Counted from the stretch's first letter, positions 43,909-52,520 are shown. The stretch: 64,000 bases of DNA from Desulfovibrio legallii (GCF_900102485.1 NZ_FNBX01000005.1:93835-157834); one strand, 5' to 3'. Numbers and translations: made by a program. Notes: a model not told the origin generated them from the sequence alone.

Positions 43909-45150
43909 CTACTTGGAGCGCAGCAAGGAGGTGTCTTTCCCTGCAAGATACAGATTGGGTTCAAAAGGAAGCTCATGTCCCTTCATCATAAGGTTGTAGT
44001 ACACCCACTTGAACATGAGCTTGCCCCAATAATTGATGTGGCTTTCGCCCAGCAGTTCAAAGGGGCCGACCCCAGGCAGCGGAAACATGCCCGGCAGCGG
44101 CTCCACGGCATAGCTGAAGTCGATGAGAGAGGCCTTTTCAAAGCCCGTGACGATAAAGCAGTTGGTGTGCCCGTCAAACCGGTAGTAATTGTCTGTGCCT
44201 TCAATGTCGGACATCAGGTTCTGGGCAATGACATCGGACTCAAAATGGGCGACGGATCCGGCCTTGGAAGCCGGAACATTGGTCGCGTCGCCGATGACGT
44301 ACATATTTTCAAACTGTTTGGCCCGCAGAAGCTCCTTATCCGTATCCACAAAGCCGGTCACGTCGGCGATGCCCGATTCCACAAGGAAAGGCTGCCCCAG
44401 ATTGGGGGGGATGGTCACCAGAAGGTCATAGGGGATTTCATCGCCCGTTACCGAGGCGATGACGGAACGGCCCGCATCCACGCTGTCCACGCTCCAGTTG
44501 GTGGTGACCTTGATGCCCTTTTTGGCGCACAGCGCCCCCAGGATTTCATTGGCCACAGGCTTGGTAAAGGCCCCAGTGAGGGGGGTAACCAGCTCAATTT
44601 CCACATGGTCGCGCACGCCCATCTTCTGCAGGTACCAGTCCGCCATGTAGACGAACTCCAGCGGCGCTACGGGGCACTTGATGGGCGTTTCGCAAATGTG
44701 CAGCACAAGCCGCCCTTTTTTGAAATGCTTCAGCTTGTCATACAGGGCGGCCGCGCCGTCGGGAGTGTAGAAATTGTGGATTTTGCCGCCCCAGTCGTCC
44801 ATAAGGCCGGGGACTTCCTCCGGGGCAATCCGGGCCCCGGTGGCGATGATAATCCAGTCGTACGCATAGGTGCCGTTCTGGCAGACGACCTTCCGTTGCG
44901 TCGCGTCCACGGCGGTAATCGTATCCAGCACAAAATGGACGCCGCGAACGACAAAGTCTTTCTTGGGGCGGACGCAGCCTTGGGGCGTATCCACGCCGAA
45001 AGGCACCAGCAGCCAGCCGGGTTGGTAGTGGTGGACGGGGTCACGATCCAGGAGCGTTATTTCCCACTCCCGTTCACTGAGAAGTTTTCTCATTTTCGTG
45101 GCCATCATGGTCCCGCCGGCGCCGGCGCCAAGAATAAGCAGTTTTTTCAT
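43909..45150 (-). CDS. Sulfide:quinone oxidoreductase-like flavoprotein
   Basis: A 413-residue FAD protein of the SQR/FCC branch of disulfide oxidoreductases. It has the N-terminal dinucleotide motif LLILGAGAGGTMMATKM, a second one at ATGARIAPEEVPG, and the cysteine pair in CETPIKCPVAPLE typical of SQR-like enzymes, plus FENMYVIGDATNVPASKAG. The C-terminus NYWGKLMFKWVYYNLMMKG is amphipathic and likely touches the membrane. ATG 45150 is preferred over a TTG 12 bases upstream. Sulfide oxidation or polysulfide handling is inferred from the family, not shown. Confidence 0.85.
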   Translation of the reverse strand: MKKLLILGAGAGGTMMATKMRKLLSEREWEITLLDRDPVHHYQPGWLLVPFGVDTPQGCVRPKKDFVVRGVHFVLDTITAVDATQRKVVCQNGTYAYDWIIIATGARIAPEEVPGLMDDWGGKIHNFYTPDGAAALYDKLKHFKKGRLVLHICETPIKCPVAPLEFVYMADWYLQKMGVRDHVEIELVTPLTGAFTKPVANEILGALCAKKGIKVTTNWSVDSVDAGRSVIASVTGDEIPYDLLVTIPPNLGQPFLVESGIADVTGFVDTDKELLRAKQFENMYVIGDATNVPASKAGSVAHFESDVIAQNLMSDIEGTDNYYRFDGHTNCFIVTGFEKASLIDFSYAVEPLPGMFPLPGVGPFELLGESHINYWGKLMFKWVYYNLMMKGHELPFEPNLYLAGKDTSLLRSK

Positions 45151-45289
45151 AATATTCACCAAACGTTGCAGATAGGCTGTAGGCCGTAAGAGGCTTGCCG
45201 GATACGAGTCGTAACGGCCGGTACGACATAATCATAGCAAGCAAGTATGTTTTATGCTTAGCACAAAAAATTCCTGATTGCACCATATA

Positions 45290-45337
45290 TGTCAATAAAA
45301 TTTGGTAAGTAGCATATAAATACTATTAAAATAGTAT
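45290..45337 (-). promoter_or_regulatory. Promoter region with dyad ahead of the SQR-like operon
   Basis: On the minus strand a consensus -35 TTGACA (45290-45295) has only a weak -10 17 bases on. Twenty-four bases upstream of it lies a perfect dyad ATACTATT-AA-AATAGTAT (45320-45337), placed where an activator would bind. The surrounding 100 bases are AT-rich. Confidence 0.45.
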
Positions 45338-45560
45338 GATTTTGACGGTAAAACGCGCAGCGCAGAGGAGCTGATGGAGCGGGGGAGCGAAGGGAGGGAG
45401 TTGCGCCGGACCTGATCGCAGGATTGTTGCCCTGCGGGCACGGCGACATGTTTTTTGTGCAGGGGGTCAAGGGCGGGGCGCTGCGCTCCCGCGCCCCTTT
45501 ATGCCGCGCTCAACTGCCGGGAAAGGATGTCATAATTATGAAAAAAGGGAGGGGGGTCAT
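45338..45560. other. Noncoding spacer
   Basis: No supported gene or RNA between the SQR promoter region and the remnant repeat. Confidence 0.5.
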
Positions 45561-45600
45561 AAATTTCGAGAATGCATATTCTCAAAGGTACGCTGCCCTA
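45561..45600. repeat. Intergenic TAG-ended repeat, remnant copy 8
   Basis: Only one end remains: TTTCGAGAATGCATATTCTCAAAG followed by GTACGCTGCCCTA. It lies about 50 bases from hairpin repeat copy 4. Confidence 0.7.
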
Positions 45601-45651
45601 TAAGGAAAAACTGCCCACACGGCAGCCCTTCACAGCGGTGCAAACGCCTTC

Positions 45652-45770
45652 CCAGGGTACGCCTTGCGCGTCCCCTGAGGGGAGAAAAGTTTTTTGAAGG
45701 GAAGGGGGGGGGGTGGGGGGAGGGGAAACTTTTGTTCACAAAAGTTTCCCCTCCCCCCCACAAAAAACTT
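45652..45770. repeat. GC-rich hairpin repeat, copy 4
   Basis: The most complete copy: CCAGGGTACGCCTTGCGCG, CCCTGAGGGGAGAAAAGTTTTTTGAAGG in outline, a perfect 21-bp stem (45715-45735 with 45738-45758) around a TC loop, and CACAAAAAACTT. It ends five bases from the ligase stop codon. Confidence 0.9.
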
Positions 45771-45774
45771 TCCG

Positions 45775-47472
45775 CTACTTCGGCAGATCCGCTTGATCCT
45801 GCATGGCTTCGGGCCAGAGCTGGGCGGCCATTTCACGCAGTTTGTATTTCTGGATTTTGCCGCTGGCGGTGAGGGGGAAGCCGGAGACTATTTCCACATA
45901 CTTAGGAATTTTGAACCAGGCGATTTTGCCTCGGCAGAAGTCGCGCACGTCTTCGGGGCGGATGTCCACGCCGGGGCGGGGGATGACGAAGGTGCCCACT
46001 TCTTCGCCGTATTTGCGGCTGGGCACGGCCACCACCTGCACGTCCAGCACGCCGGGCATGCTCATAAGGTATTCTTCCACCTCGCGGGGATAGACGTTTT
46101 CGCCGCCGCGGATGATCATATCCTTAATGCGGCCGGTGACGCGCAGATAGCCGTTTTCGTCCATAACGCCCAGGTCGCCGGAGTGCAGCCAGCCTTCGGG
46201 GCTGATGGCGGCGGCCGTGGCTTCGGGCATATTGTAGTAGCCCTTCATGATATTGTAGCCGCGGCAGAGGATTTCGCCCACCTGGCCGCGGGGCAGCTCT
46301 TCGCAGGTCTGCGGATCGCCCACGCGCACTTCAATGCCGGGCATGGCGCAGCCCACGGTTTCGCAGCGCAGGGGCATGGGGTCGTGAATATCCGACTGGG
46401 TCATGACCGGCGAGGCCTCGGTAAGGCCGTAGCAGATGGTGATCTCCTTCATGTTCATGTCCTCCACCACCCGGCGCATGAGGGGCTCCGGGCAGACGGA
46501 ACCGGCCATGATGCCCGTGCGCAGGCAGGAGACGTCAAAGCGGCGGAAGAGCTTGTGCTCCAGCTCGGCCAGAAACATGGTGGGCACGCCGTAAAGGGCC
46601 GTGCAGCGCTCGCTGTCCACGGCGGCCAGCACCTTGAGGGCATTGAAGGATTCCAGAATCACCATGGTGGCCCCGTGGTTGACGCAGGCCGAAACCCCCA
46701 GCACGCAGCCGAAGCAATGGAACAGGGGCACGGGCAGGCAAACGCGGTCGTTGGGGCCGAAATTCTGGTGTTTGCCTATCCAGTAGCCGTTGAGGCCCAC
46801 GCCCACATGGGTGAGCATAACCCCGCGCGGAAAGCCCGTGGTGCCGGAGGTATACTGCATGTTAATGGCGTCCCAGGGGTCCAGGGAGGCCTGGCGGGCC
46901 AGGTAATCCGCATCGTCCACCATATCGGCCAGGGAGAGCACCTCTGGCACGGAATACATGCCCCGGTGCTTTTCCGCGCCCAGAAAGAACACCCGCTTGA
47001 GGTGGGGCAGGCTTTTGCAGACAAAAGATTCGTGCGACTGAAAACGCAGCTCCGGCGCGATGCGGTAGAAGGTCTCCAGGTAGTCGTGGTCGCGCAGGCT
47101 ATCAATAAGAAAGACGTTCTCGCACTCGGACTGGGTGAGCAGGTAGCGCAGCTCGTGCTCGCGGTAGTTGGTGTTCACCGTGATGAGCACCGCCCCGATC
47201 TTGGCCGTGGCAAACTGCAGGGCCACCCAGTAGGGCACGTTGGTGGCCCACACCGCCACCTTTTCGCCCTTTTTCACGCCCAGGGCCATGAGCCCTTTGG
47301 CAAAGCGGTCCACCATGGCCCCGAACTCCCGCCAGGTCTGGCGGTAGCTGCGGTCCGCATAGACCACGGCCTCATTGTCCGGATACCGCGCCACCGTGTG
47401 GTCCAGCACCTGCCCCAGGGTCCACTCGCGCAGCTCAAACTGCGCCTGGCGCTCGCGAACTTTCTCGTCCAT
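45775..47472 (-). CDS. AMP-dependent acyl-CoA synthetase/ligase
   Basis: Adenylate-forming enzyme, 565 residues, that activates a carboxylic acid with ATP and CoA. The motifs are YTSGTTGFPRG (phosphate loop), ICYGLTEASPVM, GWLHSGDLGVMDENGY, GRIKDMIIRGGENVYP and the catalytic lysine in LTASGKIQKYKLRE. The fold and length fit medium/long-chain fatty acyl-CoA ligases (FadD/AcsM-like). AGGAGG six bases before ATG 47472 decides the start over an ATG at 47490. The upstream cupin regulator may control it and respond to the acid or its CoA ester. Confidence 0.92.
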   Translation of the reverse strand: MDEKVRERQAQFELREWTLGQVLDHTVARYPDNEAVVYADRSYRQTWREFGAMVDRFAKGLMALGVKKGEKVAVWATNVPYWVALQFATAKIGAVLITVNTNYREHELRYLLTQSECENVFLIDSLRDHDYLETFYRIAPELRFQSHESFVCKSLPHLKRVFFLGAEKHRGMYSVPEVLSLADMVDDADYLARQASLDPWDAINMQYTSGTTGFPRGVMLTHVGVGLNGYWIGKHQNFGPNDRVCLPVPLFHCFGCVLGVSACVNHGATMVILESFNALKVLAAVDSERCTALYGVPTMFLAELEHKLFRRFDVSCLRTGIMAGSVCPEPLMRRVVEDMNMKEITICYGLTEASPVMTQSDIHDPMPLRCETVGCAMPGIEVRVGDPQTCEELPRGQVGEILCRGYNIMKGYYNMPEATAAAISPEGWLHSGDLGVMDENGYLRVTGRIKDMIIRGGENVYPREVEEYLMSMPGVLDVQVVAVPSRKYGEEVGTFVIPRPGVDIRPEDVRDFCRGKIAWFKIPKYVEIVSGFPLTASGKIQKYKLREMAAQLWPEAMQDQADLPK

Positions 47473-47506
47473 GCTTTCCTCCTGAGGCATCAGGTTGCGG
47501 GGAGGG

Positions 47507-47592
47507 AGTTTTTGTGGTGGAGGGAAACGTTTGTGAACAAAAGTTTCCTTCCACCACGCCCCCACCCTTCAAAAACGTTATTCTTTTATGGG
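47507..47592. repeat. GC-rich hairpin repeat, copy 5
   Basis: Reverse orientation. Stem 47514-47534 with 47537-47557 has one G-T pair and one mismatch; its sequence (GTGGTGGAGGGAAAC) differs from other copies on both arms. It ends with CCTTCAAAAACGTTATTC. Confidence 0.8.
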
Positions 47593-47749
47593 AGTGCAAA
47601 GGCTTTGCCCTGGTCTGGGCCGCGCACTGGAACCGCGGCGCAGAACCGGCGCAGCTTCCGGCCAGGTTCCGCGCCGCGGGCCAATCATAAACAGGCAGGC
47701 AAGGAGGGCCTGCGCGGGCCCATAAAAAGGAAGGCCTGCCCGCGCCCTG

Positions 47750-48316
47750 CTACGGGTTGTAGGTGACGGCCAGAATCTCCACCGGCCCGTCGCCGGCCGC
47801 CCCCACATAGTGGGGCACAATGGAATTGTAGTAGATGGTTTCGCCGGGGTTAAGCACATGGGCCTCGCGCCCATACACCACCAGCAGCTGGCCTTTGAGC
47901 ACAAAGATAAATTCCTCGCCCTCGTGGGAGGTTGTCTTGCGCTCGCCCCCGTCCGGAAAGATGCGGATGTGGAAGGGCTCCATATTGCGGTCATTCTTGC
48001 CCTTGCCCAGCGCGTGGTACACATAGCTGGGGCGGGGAATGCGCCCGGTGTGCAGGGCCTCGTCCGCCTCGCCCTCTTTATGGACGCTGCTCACGATGGG
48101 GTCGCGGCTGAACTGATCGTCCAGAAAGGTGCCCAGGCGCACGCCCAGGGCGCGGGCCACCTTCTGCAGCGGACCGATGCAGGGGTAAATGGTGTTGTTT
48201 TCCAGCTTTTCCAGGTACGCCTCGGTCAGCCCCGTATGCTGGGCCAGGGTCGGCAGATCCATTTCGCGCTCTTCACGAAAAACCCGGATGCGGGAACCGA
48301 TGGTATGGGGGGACAT
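47750..48316 (-). CDS. XRE-family regulator with C-terminal cupin domain
   Basis: A 188-residue transcription regulator. Residues about 6-62 form the Cro/XRE helix-turn-helix (IGSRIRVFREEREMDLPTLAQHTGLT, key part LAQHTGLTEAYL), and 105-185 form a small cupin barrel (SHEGEEFIFVLKGQLLVVYG, NPGETIYYNSIVPHYV) that binds a small effector. Such proteins commonly regulate an adjacent metabolic gene; here the AMP-dependent ligase lies downstream on the same strand, though 277 bp and a hairpin repeat separate them. AGGAGG precedes the ATG. Confidence 0.9.
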   Translation of the reverse strand: MSPHTIGSRIRVFREEREMDLPTLAQHTGLTEAYLEKLENNTIYPCIGPLQKVARALGVRLGTFLDDQFSRDPIVSSVHKEGEADEALHTGRIPRPSYVYHALGKGKNDRNMEPFHIRIFPDGGERKTTSHEGEEFIFVLKGQLLVVYGREAHVLNPGETIYYNSIVPHYVGAAGDGPVEILAVTYNP

Positions 48317-48375
48317 GGGGGCCTCCTGCGGCTATGACGGCGGTGGCGGGATGCGCGCGGGCGGGGAGAGGATGC

Positions 48376-48450
48376 GGCAGGAGGCGCGCCTGCGGCGCGC
48401 CTCCTGCCTTATTCCTGGTCTGGCGCGCGCCTGTGCGGCGCGCTCAGACC
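48376..48450. terminator. Tandem hairpins downstream of rpsA
   Basis: Two perfect or near-perfect hairpins lie side by side: GGCAGGAGGCGCGC with its complement (48376-48408) and GGTCTG-CGCGC with its complement (48417-48450). A third short one (AGCCGG / CCGGCT, 48461-48494) reaches the rpsA stop codon. None has a T-tract. Confidence 0.5.
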
Positions 48451-48493
48451 CTGATGCCGAAGCCGGTTCACGCCGAAGCGCGTTCCAGCCGGC

Positions 48494-50209
48494 TTAGCCG
48501 TTGTTTTCGCTTTCTTCAAACTTCTGCTTGAGCAGATCGCCCAGGCTCTGACCCGCTTCCTGCGGTCCGGAGTGGAACTCCTTGGGCTTGCGGCGGTCGT
48601 CCTCATCCTTGATCTGCTTGATGGAGAGGCCCAGGCGGCGCTCCTCGGCGCTCACATGGATGACTTTGGCCTGGATTTCCTGGCCTTCCTTGTACATCTC
48701 GGCCGGGGACTTGACCTTCTTGCTGGAAAGCTCGGAAACGTGCACCAGGCCTTCAATGCCTTCTTCAACCTCTACAAAGAGGCCGAAGTCGGTGATGTTG
48801 GTCACAATGCCCTTGACCGTGCAGCCCACGGGATAGGTGCTGGGCACATGGCCCCAGGGGTCGTCCACCAGCTGCTTGACGCCCAGGGTGAACTTTTCGT
48901 TCTCCTGGTCCACGGTCAGCACCTTGGCCTGCACAGTGTCGCCCACCTTGTACAGCTCGTTGGGATGGCGCACTTTTTTGGTCCAGGAGATGTCAGAGAC
49001 GTGGATGAGGCCGTCGATGCCGTCCTCAATGCCGATGAACATGCCGAATTCGGTGATGTTCTTGATAACGCCCTCAAGGATGGTGCCTTCGGGGTATTTC
49101 TCGGCCACCAGCTCCCAGGGGTTGGGCCGCACCTGCTTCATGCCCAGGCTGATGCGCTTTTTGTCGCCGTCCACGCCCAGGATGACCACTTCCACCTCGT
49201 CGCCGGTGTGGACCATCTGGGAAGGGTGGCGCAGCTTGCGCGTCCAGGACATTTCAGAAATGTGCACCAGGCCTTCCACGCCGGGCTCCAGCTCCACAAA
49301 TGCGCCGTAGTCCACCAGGTTGGTGACCTTGCCGGTGCATTTGGCCCCTTCGGGGAAGCGGGCGGAGATGTCCTGCCACGGATCCGGCACCAGCTGCTTG
49401 AGGCCCAGGGAGACCTTGTTGGTCTCGCGGTCAAAGGAAAGCACCTTGAGGGTCAGGTCCTGACCGATGGCGATCATTTCCTTGGGATGACGAATGCGCT
49501 TCCAGCTCATGTCCGTGATGTGCAGCAGGCCATCCAGGCCGCCCAGGTCCACAAACACGCCGTATTCAGTAATATTTTTGGCTTTGCCCTGCACAATCTG
49601 GCCTTCGGCCAGGGTGCGCAGCAGCTCCTGCCGCTTGGAGTCGCGCTCTTCCTCAAGCAGCACGCGCCGCGAAACAATGACGTTGCTGCGGCGGCGGTTG
49701 ATCTTGAGCACGCGGAACTCGAACTCCTGGTTGACCAGGGCGTCCATATCGGGCACGGGGCGCAGATCCACATGGGAACCGGGCAAAAACGCCTCCACCC
49801 CGCCGATGTCCACCGTGTAGCCGCCCTTGATGCGGCGCACAATGTGACCCTTGATGACCCTGTTGTTCTCCTGCACATCCTCGAGCTGGTCAAAGACCTG
49901 CATGCGCTTGGCCTTCTCGAAGGAAAGGGTGATGGTGCCGTCGTTCTCGTTCTTGCGAACCACATAGACGTCCACCTTGTCGCCCACCTTGACGGCCATG
50001 TTGCCGGCGGCGTCGCGGAACTCGGCCGCGGGGATCTGCCCCTCGGACTTGAAGTTCACGTCCACCAGCACCGTGTCGTCGTCCACGCGGACAATCTCGC
50101 CCTTGGTGATGGAGCCTTCCTCAAGGTCGCCAAAATCGGGATTGAGATAGTTTTCGAGGGCGCTTTCGAAATTGATTTCGCTTTCGTGCCCGGTTTCCAA
50201 ACCTGCCAT
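48494..50209 (-). CDS. rpsA: 30S ribosomal protein S1
   Basis: mRNA-binding ribosomal protein, 571 residues with six S1 (OB-fold) repeats beginning near residue 32. The later repeats carry the canonical pattern GxVxNITxFGxFVxxxxGxxGLxHxS (for example IKNITEFGMFIGIEDGIDG and VTNITDFGLFVEVEEGIEG). The acidic start ESALENYLNPDFGDLEEGS is typical of deltaproteobacterial S1. GGAGG lies eight bases before the ATG at 50209; the frame extends upstream without a better start. Confidence 0.97.
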   Translation of the reverse strand: MAGLETGHESEINFESALENYLNPDFGDLEEGSITKGEIVRVDDDTVLVDVNFKSEGQIPAAEFRDAAGNMAVKVGDKVDVYVVRKNENDGTITLSFEKAKRMQVFDQLEDVQENNRVIKGHIVRRIKGGYTVDIGGVEAFLPGSHVDLRPVPDMDALVNQEFEFRVLKINRRRSNVIVSRRVLLEEERDSKRQELLRTLAEGQIVQGKAKNITEYGVFVDLGGLDGLLHITDMSWKRIRHPKEMIAIGQDLTLKVLSFDRETNKVSLGLKQLVPDPWQDISARFPEGAKCTGKVTNLVDYGAFVELEPGVEGLVHISEMSWTRKLRHPSQMVHTGDEVEVVILGVDGDKKRISLGMKQVRPNPWELVAEKYPEGTILEGVIKNITEFGMFIGIEDGIDGLIHVSDISWTKKVRHPNELYKVGDTVQAKVLTVDQENEKFTLGVKQLVDDPWGHVPSTYPVGCTVKGIVTNITDFGLFVEVEEGIEGLVHVSELSSKKVKSPAEMYKEGQEIQAKVIHVSAEERRLGLSIKQIKDEDDRRKPKEFHSGPQEAGQSLGDLLKQKFEESENNG

Positions 50210-50254
50210 ATGTCCAGCCTCCAAACATGATTTCCCCCAACCAGGGAGGGTGAT

Positions 50255-50283
50255 GTAGTAGCAGGATTTTCCCAAAAGAACAA
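50255..50283 (-). promoter_or_regulatory. Candidate rpsA promoter
   Basis: On the minus strand TTGTTC (50278-50283) and TACTAC (50255-50260) are 17 bases apart, giving a leader of about 40 bases. Both boxes are only partial matches. Confidence 0.4.
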
Positions 50284-50369
50284 GGAAAAATCCGCGCAAA
50301 CAGGCCCCGGAAGCCGAAAAACCGGCCCCCGCGTCCGCCCGCGGCCTTGACTTTTGCCCGCTCCTGGTA

Positions 50370-50545
50370 TCCTTTAGGCGAAATATGCGGGGAATTCCGT
50401 GCGAATCGGAAACAGTCGCGCTGCGGTAAGAGGGTACGACGTTTCTTCGCGCGCCGTCGGCAAACCGGCGACGCGCGCGACAGCCAGGCGCTCCGGCGCT
50501 GAAGGCGAAACCAAGGCCAGCCCCTCAAGTCCGAATACCCGCCGG
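50370..50545 (+). promoter_or_regulatory. Cobalamin (B12) riboswitch
   Basis: Shows the conserved core blocks in order: GGGAATTCCGTGCGAATC (50390-50407), GGAAACAGTCGC ... GCGGTAAG (50408-50430) and, after a variable GC-rich domain, the B12-box-like AAGTCCGAATACCCGCC (50527-50543). A short GGGC-GCCC hairpin then T-rich bases follow at 50544-50561. The aptamer lies 50 bases ahead of cbiK, whose product makes the cobalt-charged precursor, so feedback repression by adenosylcobalamin is expected. A weak promoter (TTGACT 50347, TATCCT 50368) lies just upstream. Confidence 0.85.
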
Positions 50546-50594
50546 GCGGTTTTGCCCTTTCTCAACCCGTCAACGCGCCATTGAGGAGGTTGCC

Positions 50595-51512
50595 ATGTCG
50601 CGTATTTCGCCCCTTGCGGGCTCCCGTCTCCTGCTGCTGCTCTTCCTGCTGCTCACGGCCCTGGCAGCGGCGCCCGCCGCGCCCCGCGCCGCCGAGGCCC
50701 CCAAACAGGGCATCCTGCTGGTGGCCTTCGGCACCAGCGTGCCTGAAGCCCTGCCCGCCATGGAAGCCGTGGACAAAGAATTCAAACAGGCCTTCCCCGG
50801 CGAACCCGTGATCTGGGCCTACACCTCCCAGATCATCCGCAAAAAAATCGCCGCCCAGGGCCGCCCCGTGGGCGGCATCAGCGACGGCCTCGCCCAGCTG
50901 GCCAAGGACGGCGCAAAAGTCGTGCGCGTGCAGTCTCTGCACATTATGGCCGGCGAAGAATTCTCCGCCCTGGAACGCGCCGTGCTCATCGACCTGCAAA
51001 AAAATCCCGGTCGCTTCGACGCCGTCTACCTGGGCCGCCCCATGCTGGAATCCGCCGCCGACGCCCGCGCCCTGGCCGCCGCCGTCAACGCGGAAACCAA
51101 GACCCTGCGCGGCAAAAACGCCGCCCTGGTGCTTATGGGCCACGGCCAGGAACACGGCCGCGCCGGCCTGACCTTTGAAGGCGTGCGCGCCCTGTTCCAC
51201 AACCAGGACAAACACGTCTTCATGGCCACCGTGGAAGGCGAACGCAGCTTCGACGACCTGCTCAAAGAGCTCAAAGCCGCCAAGGTCAAATCCGTGGTCC
51301 TCTCCCCCCTCATGCTGGTGGCCGGCGACCACGCCCGCAACGACCTGGCCGGCGACGAAGACGACTCCTGGGCCTCGCGGCTCAAAGCCGCCGGCTTCAA
51401 AGTGACCGCCAACCTCAAAGGCCTCGGCCAGGTGCCCGGCGCCCGAGCCATCCTCGTCCAGCACGCCAAAAACGCCACGGACGACCTGACCAAAGAACCC
51501 AGAAAAAAATAA
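50595..51512 (+). CDS. cbiK: Sirohydrochlorin cobaltochelatase, exported form (CbiK)
   Basis: Inserts Co2+ into sirohydrochlorin in the anaerobic B12 pathway; it may also handle iron. The 305-residue product has a clear signal peptide (SRLLLLLFLLLTALAAAPAAP, cleavage near RAAEA), as in the periplasmic CbiK known from Desulfovibrio. The chelatase fold shows ILLVAFGTSVPEA, QSLHIMAGEEFSAL, the metal-binding MGHGQEHG and the second histidine in LSPLMLVAGDHARNDL. GAGGAGGT precedes the ATG. Why a chelatase should be exported is unexplained; metal trafficking or scavenging has been suggested for the group. Confidence 0.95.
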   Translation: MSRISPLAGSRLLLLLFLLLTALAAAPAAPRAAEAPKQGILLVAFGTSVPEALPAMEAVDKEFKQAFPGEPVIWAYTSQIIRKKIAAQGRPVGGISDGLAQLAKDGAKVVRVQSLHIMAGEEFSALERAVLIDLQKNPGRFDAVYLGRPMLESAADARALAAAVNAETKTLRGKNAALVLMGHGQEHGRAGLTFEGVRALFHNQDKHVFMATVEGERSFDDLLKELKAAKVKSVVLSPLMLVAGDHARNDLAGDEDDSWASRLKAAGFKVTANLKGLGQVPGARAILVQHAKNATDDLTKEPRKK

Positions 51513-51513
51513 C

Positions 51514-51637
51514 GAACGTTTTGTGGTGTGCGGGGAGGGGAACTTTGTGAACAAAAGTTCCCCTCCCCGCCACACCACCCCCATCCTTCAAAAAACTTTT
51601 CTTCCCCCAGACAACGCGCAAGAAGTACCCAGGCTGG
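51514..51637. repeat. GC-rich hairpin repeat, copy 6
   Basis: Reverse orientation. Arms 51523-51548 and 51551-51578 pair over 26 positions with two single-base bulges. The outer arm GTGGTGTG / CACACCAC replaces the usual run of G and C, a paired change. It starts two bases beyond the cbiK stop codon, between convergent cbiK and sfsA. Confidence 0.88.
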
Positions 51638-51662
51638 AAGAGCTCCGCCGGAGGCTCCCGCA

Positions 51663-52520
51663 CTACGCCCGCACGGGCAGCGTTGCGCCCAGGTCCACCC
51701 CCGCCGGACTCACCAGAGCCCGAAACGGGTACATCTCCACCCCACATTCCCGCGCCGCCTGAAACAGGGCGGCGTATTCCGGATCAATGCAGTCCGCCGG
51801 GGCAAAACAACGTCCGTCCGGCCGCTGCACCAGATAAAACATGGCCGCCCGCTCGCCGTGGGCCGTAATATCCATCAGCTCCCGCAGATGCTTGCGGCCG
51901 CGCTCGCTGGCCGCATCCGGAAAGCAGGCCGCATCGTCCTCCACCAGGGTCACGTTCTTGCATTCCACCCACAGGGGCGGCAGCCCTGGCGCGGTAAACA
52001 GCCCGTCCAGCCGGCTCTGCCCGCGCCGGGCCTCGCGGGTCAGCTGCGTGTAGCCCGCGGCAAACGGCAGCCGCCCGGCTTTGAAGGCCGCTTCCAGCAT
52101 CCTGTTGGGCACGGAAGTGTTGACGCCCACCCAGAATCCGCTGTCCCGACAATGGCCCGTGGGCAGAGCCAAGGCCGCGGCCGGGGCCCCGGTGCGGGCC
52201 TGCGGGCCGCCCTCCGCGCCGGGGCGCTGCGGTACGGCGGTCTGCGCCAGCCAGACGCATTCCTGCGTGTATTTGAGCTTGCGGGCGGGATTGGCCGCCG
52301 GAGAAGCCAGCACGGGCGCGCCGGGCCGGGTCAGCCCCAGCATGCTGCCGGAATTGTTGCTGTGGATCCAGACTGAGCCCTGCGCGGTGCGGATCTCCAC
52401 GCTGAAGCGGTTGCGCCGCTGCACAAAGGCCCCCAGAAGACAGCCCGACGGCAGCGGCAGCAAAGGCGGCCTTGCCGCCGCCTGTGGAATATTCCCGCGC
52501 ACGCTTTGCGTCTCACGCAT
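51663..52520 (-). CDS. sfsA: SfsA family protein (sugar fermentation stimulation, probable nuclease-like DNA-binding protein)
   Basis: A 285-residue SfsA homologue. The blocks [48 protein letters not shown], the endonuclease-like core [10 protein letters not shown] and [28 protein letters not shown] are all family signatures. SfsA was named for maltose regulation in E. coli, but its fold suggests nucleic acid binding. A Gly/Pro-rich insert near residues 97-115 is unusual. GGGGGTG precedes the ATG. Divergent from the aminotransferase gene by 88 bp. Confidence 0.92.
   Translation of the reverse strand: MRETQSVRGNIPQAAARPPLLPLPSGCLLGAFVQRRNRFSVEIRTAQGSVWIHSNNSGSMLGLTRPGAPVLASPAANPARKLKYTQECVWLAQTAVPQRPGAEGGPQARTGAPAAALALPTGHCRDSGFWVGVNTSVPNRMLEAAFKAGRLPFAAGYTQLTREARRGQSRLDGLFTAPGLPPLWVECKNVTLVEDDAACFPDAASERGRKHLRELMDITAHGERAAMFYLVQRPDGRCFAPADCIDPEYAALFQAARECGVEMYPFRALVSPAGVDLGATLPVRA

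Noticed and set aside
45652..45770. Repeats considered as a CRISPR array
   Set aside because: The copies are scattered kilobases apart, are palindromic over their whole centre and have no regular spacers or cas genes nearby.
47605..47680. Imperfect hairpin between the acyl-CoA ligase and its regulator
   Set aside because: Arms around GCGGCGCAGAACC and GGTTCCGCGCCGC pair with a mismatch and have a long loop and no T-tract, so it was not listed as a terminator.
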